A stretch of DNA of 60,755 bases from an uncultured Olsenella sp. Its GTDB lineage: Bacteria; Actinomycetota; Coriobacteriia; Coriobacteriales; Atopobiaceae. Every line of letters begins with the position of its first letter. Position 1 is the first letter of the stretch. Shown here in pieces: positions 58,224 to 60,755 of this stretch. Position numbers and translations under genes: made by a program. Location: positions 1 through 60,755 of the forward strand of contig OMVS01000004.1 in assembly GCA_900314575.1 (NCBI GenBank). Reading direction: 5' to 3'. The notes under the pieces are model-generated. The model had not been told where the DNA came from, did not search any database, and saw only the letters and a program-made list of their open reading frames with translations.

Positions 58224-59000
58224 CTAGGCCTCCCTTCCGGCGCCCGACGGCGAGGGGAGCGGCGCAGGGGCGCCGGGCTCCGTCTGAGGCGACTCGAAGC
58301 TCACGATTGCGTAGGACGACCCCGACTCGTCGGCGAGGTCAACGATGTAGCCGCCTTCCGTCGCGTGCAGGCGCGGGCAGACCACGTCTCCGAGCAGCGC
58401 CATGCTGCGGTACTGCACGCGGATGACGCGGGTCGAGAACTCCGGGTCGCGTGCGCGGACGATGCCGTCGGCGATCGAGACGTACTGGGCGTTGTTGACG
58501 TGGTTGTTGGTGTCGAGCATCTGCTCGACCACGTGGAAGCTCGGGAGCTTGACCCCGCCCTTGGGCACCTTGATCTTGCGCGAGGTGCGCGGCAGGTCGA
58601 GCCTCGGCTCGTCGGTGACGTAGACGTGCTCGAAGTCCGGGATCCGGCAGGGGCTCTTGGCCGCCGTGTCGTAGGTGAACCAGATGGAGTCGGCGAGCAC
58701 GCAGGGCTCGCCTCCCTCGTCGGTGATGGAGAAGTTCCTGTTGGAGGTCACGCTGCCCATCTCGTAGGCGTTCGTGGAGACGCGGATCTTCTCCGCGAAC
58801 CTGGGGAGCCTGAGGACGTGGATTTGCCAGGCGGCGATGAACCAGGCGTAGTCGTGCGCCGCCATGAACTCCAGCCCGTGGCCGACGTGGTCGGAGTGGA
58901 AGGTCGTGCAGTCCTGTAGGTAGTCGATCAGGCCGACGATGGAGAGCCTGCCGCTCTTGTCGCACTCGCTGTAGCGGACCCTGCTGTCGAACGAATACAT
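58224..59000 (-). CDS. Acyl-ACP thioesterase (FatA/FatB-like, double hotdog)
   Basis: The 258-residue protein has two hotdog domains. The first opens MYSFDSRVRYSECD...LSIVGLIDYLQDCTTFHS and the second contains the signature VVEQMLDTNNHVNNAQYV with the catalytic Asn/His near residue 160. Bacterial members release fatty acids from acyl-ACP, terminating or tuning chain length. I chose ATG 58998-59000 because GAGGAG precedes it. It is the first gene of a minus-strand operon (thioesterase, Nudix, membrane protein, thyA, folA). A TATACG -10-like hexamer is at 59022-59027 on the minus strand. Confidence 0.9.
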   Translation of the reverse strand: MYSFDSRVRYSECDKSGRLSIVGLIDYLQDCTTFHSDHVGHGLEFMAAHDYAWFIAAWQIHVLRLPRFAEKIRVSTNAYEMGSVTSNRNFSITDEGGEPCVLADSIWFTYDTAAKSPCRIPDFEHVYVTDEPRLDLPRTSRKIKVPKGGVKLPSFHVVEQMLDTNNHVNNAQYVSIADGIVRARDPEFSTRVIRVQYRSMALLGDVVCPRLHATEGGYIVDLADESGSSYAIVSFESPQTEPGAPAPLPSPSGAGREA

Positions 59001-59129
59001 GCAACTCCTCACTGTTGGCTCCGTATACGTTAGCACCCGGCGCCCGCCCTGCCAGCGCGCCGTCTCGGCCTACGCCTGCTGTCCATGGGACGGCCGGCGC
59101 TGGCCGCGGACGCGTCTTCCGCGAGCTGG

Positions 59130-59173
59130 CCGGCTTCGTGCCGCCCGCTAGCAGTCCGGCTTCGTACCGCCCG
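59130..59173. repeat. Direct repeat between the thioesterase and tetR genes
   Basis: CCGGCTTCGTRCCGCCCG occurs at 59130-59147 and 59156-59173 with one difference. It lies in the divergent promoter region 40 bases before the TetR-family start, a possible tandem operator. Confidence 0.5.
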
Positions 59174-59214
59174 TCTGCGATGGTGGTATCGTGGTGAGGA
59201 TTGGAGTGGATGGC

Positions 59215-59916
59215 ATGGCCCGAGAGACAGACATTCGCGTCATCAAGACCAAGCGCGCGATTCGCGAGGCGGTGATCGAGCTGATGCGCGATCACGACCC
59301 GCGCGAGATCACGGTGCGCGAGGTCGCGGACGCCGCCTACATCAACCGTCGCACGTTCTTCGCGCACTACGGCTCCGTGTCGCAGGTGGTCGACGAGGTC
59401 GTGGAGGAGGGAGCGACGGAGGTCGTCCGCATCCTGGACGAGGGCGACTCCACGTCCCTGCGCGGCGTCTATGCCATTATCCGCAAGATATACGCCCAGT
59501 CCAAGGACGCGTCGAGCCCCTTCGGGAGGGTGTTCATGACCTCGGCGCGGCTCGAGGTCTCAAACGAGGTGCGCTCCGTCCTGAGCAGGCGGCTCCTCAG
59601 CCGCTACTCCGGTGGCGCCGAGGTGGGCGCTTCGGCGGCGTGCGGGGAGATCGGGACGACCGGGGCAGAGGGGGCACCTGTGATGCCCAGGACGTCCGGG
59701 ATGCCTGGGGCGAGCGGGAACCTTTCGCAGGAGCGCACCGCCTACCTCTCTGACTACATCGCCGGCGGCATCGTGTCTCTCACGCTCAGGTGGCTCACGC
59801 GCGACAACGACATGAGCGCGGAGGAGACCGAGGAGGTCAGCTCCCTGACCTACGACCTGCTCGTCGAGGGCATCAAGCGCCTGAGCGCCTCGCGCAAGGT
59901 CGTGCTGCAGAGCTAG
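59215..59916 (+). CDS. TetR-family transcription regulator
   Basis: The 233-residue protein has an N-terminal TetR helix-turn-helix (about 12-58; IREAVIELMRDHDPREITVREVADAAYINRRTFFAHYGS, seen here as VREVADAAYINRRTFFAHY). It is followed by an all-helical ligand domain. A Gly/Ala/Thr-rich insertion (about 135-175) interrupts that domain. A late TLRWLTRDNDMSAEE segment matches the TetR_C/DhaS-type members. ATG 59215 has GGAGTGGA upstream; GTG 59191 is an in-frame alternative. It is divergent from the thioesterase-thyA-folA operon, which is the most likely target besides itself. Confidence 0.9.
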   Translation: MARETDIRVIKTKRAIREAVIELMRDHDPREITVREVADAAYINRRTFFAHYGSVSQVVDEVVEEGATEVVRILDEGDSTSLRGVYAIIRKIYAQSKDASSPFGRVFMTSARLEVSNEVRSVLSRRLLSRYSGGAEVGASAACGEIGTTGAEGAPVMPRTSGMPGASGNLSQERTAYLSDYIAGGIVSLTLRWLTRDNDMSAEETEEVSSLTYDLLVEGIKRLSASRKVVLQS

Positions 59917-60514
59917 CGCGGAAAGGCACCCTCCTGGGTGGCGGGCGCGTGGGCTTCGGCGGACGTGCGGGAGTCCGCGTGGCGCCGTACCGGTTGCCCC
60001 GCCCCCAAGCTATCCAAATGCAGAATCCGGTCGAAAGGGCTGCGTCGGGTCGGTGGATCGCCGGAGCGGAGGCGCCGCGCGGGCCGCCGTCGGGGTCCGT
60101 GCGCAGCCCCCGCTCCGCACCCGTGCAAATCCGGGACCTGTGGACGTGTCAGCCATGGTTGACTGACGCTCGTGAGCGGTATGAGCGCCAACGGCTCCGA
60201 GAGACCAAGCCCAATCCTGGGCGAATGCGAGTTGCATGCGCCCGCGACGTCGTCGGACGCCTCCGGACCCGTCCATAACTCCGAGAATCGCACAGGCCGT
60301 GCGTGAGAGTTGAGTGAGCGCGGCTCGCATAGGCCGGTGCGCCCGGCTGCCGCGCCTGTCGCGCGCGCAAGGAGGGGGCCACAAAGATGGGGCCACAACG
60401 AGGGGCCACAAAGATGGGGCGGGGCCCACCAGGACCCCGCCCCACTAAACGGTTGACGCTCGAGCGGCATCCGGGCTGGTACGTGCACCCGCCGAACACC
60501 GTTGCATCACTGCG
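59917..60514. other. 598-base gene-poor stretch
   Basis: No convincing gene was found. It contains AAATGCAGAATCC (60016-60028), GTGCAAATCC (60123-60132) and GAATCGCACAGG (60285-60296), which resemble motifs in two other intergenic regions. It also has a duplicated GGGGCCACAAAGATGGGG (near 60374 and 60400) and a terminator hairpin (60413-60442). Open frames crossing it lack ribosome sites. Confidence 0.55.
60413..60442 (-). terminator. Terminator of the minus-strand gene at the right edge
   Basis: A 10-bp perfect stem (60413-60422 with 60433-60442). Read on the minus strand it is followed by TCTTTGTGG. It lies 70 bases beyond the stop at 60515. Confidence 0.65.
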
Positions 60515-60755
60515 CTAGTCGAGAACCGCCTCGCGCTCCTCGTCGTTCGCCTTCATGCGACGAACCTTCTCCTCGGGCTCGAGGTCGTTGACACCGTCGT
60601 TGAAGACCTTCTTGCCCGTGGGATGCTCCTCGAGCCAGAGCTTGTTGGCCGTGGGTGCCCAGCTGGCGGCGTAGGGCGCGGTGCGCTCCTCGATGCTCTC
60701 CGGGGTGACCGGGGTGACGTACTCGGTGCAGTGGGCGCCGGCCTCCTTGACCATC
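60515..60755 (-). CDS. C-terminal part of an unidentified protein
   Basis: An open frame enters from the right edge and stops at 60515-60517, giving 80 visible codons. The sequence contains HCTEYVTPVTPESIEER, SWAPTANKLWLEEHP and a charged end EEKVRRMKANDEEREAVLD. I do not recognise the family. An ATG codon falls at the very edge (60752-60754), but the protein probably continues beyond the window. Confidence 0.6.
   Translation of the reverse strand, partial: MVKEAGAHCTEYVTPVTPESIEERTAPYAASWAPTANKLWLEEHPTGKKVFNDGVNDLEPEEKVRRMKANDEEREAVLD

Noticed and set aside
59913-60488. Overlapping open frames on both strands in the last gap
   Set aside because: They have no ribosome sites, odd composition, and include the terminator hairpin and short duplicated segments.

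Overview
The window is about 60.8 kb of GC-rich bacterial chromosome carrying almost only core metabolism. It has no insertion sequences, phage genes or CRISPR. The gene content points to a strictly fermentative anaerobic actinobacterium, most likely class Coriobacteriia (Olsenella/Atopobiaceae-like). The reasons are high GC, frequent GTG/TTG starts, PEP-dependent sugar uptake, pyruvate formate-lyase with its activase, aldehyde and Fe-alcohol dehydrogenases, a formate-tetrahydrofolate ligase C1 island, and the absence of any respiratory gene. The genus is an inference from gene content and protein style, not from a search.

Layout. 1-4.7 kb: end of an unknown gene, a CorA channel, then fructose-type EIIA, 1-phosphofructokinase and PTS enzyme I. 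4.8-10.4 kb: a diacylglycerol-kinase-like gene, a MocR regulator, aldehyde dehydrogenase and Fe-alcohol dehydrogenase. 10.5-13.8 kb: a minus-strand MacAB-like export operon (adaptor, ATPase, permease). 14.0-21.1 kb: tRNA-Pro, tRNA-Gly, glutamate dehydrogenase, carAB behind a long leader, tRNA-Leu. 21.2-29.3 kb: trigger factor, clpP, clpX, an unrecognised coiled-coil protein, valS. 29.9-34.7 kb: a minus-strand operon (MFS exporter, M20 peptidase, ThiF/TcdA-like, TatD) headed by a perfect palindrome. 35-42.3 kb: flavoprotein, then the C1/folate island (5-formyl-THF cyclo-ligase, fhs, fchA, folD, folE, folC and a COG0720 pterin synthase). 42.5-48.7 kb: zinc-ribbon membrane protein, tannase-like esterase, a Crp/Fnr regulator and pflA-pflB with an FNR-type site. 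49.0-51.9 kb: HD-domain protein and thrS. 52.0-55.9 kb: a LOTUS/DUF3825-like protein divergent from a catalytically dead-looking cystathionine-synthase relative coupled to a lipoprotein. 56.0-59.0 kb: a minus-strand operon (thioesterase, Nudix, Gly-rich membrane protein, thyA, folA). 59.2-60.8 kb: a TetR regulator, a 600-base gene-poor stretch and the end of an unknown gene.

How it fits together. Sugar enters by PTS. Pyruvate is cleaved to formate by PflB under a Crp/Fnr regulator, and formate can enter the folate pool through Fhs, FchA and FolD. The same folate pool feeds ThyA/FolA, although thyA as written here is broken. The most noteworthy items are the thyA internal deletion, the PLP-pseudoenzyme/lipoprotein pair, the LOTUS/DUF3825-like protein, the CEXXHGH pterin synthase beside folE/folC, the FNR box at -41.5 of pfl, the carAB attenuator, and a recurring intergenic motif with a GTGC...AATT core.
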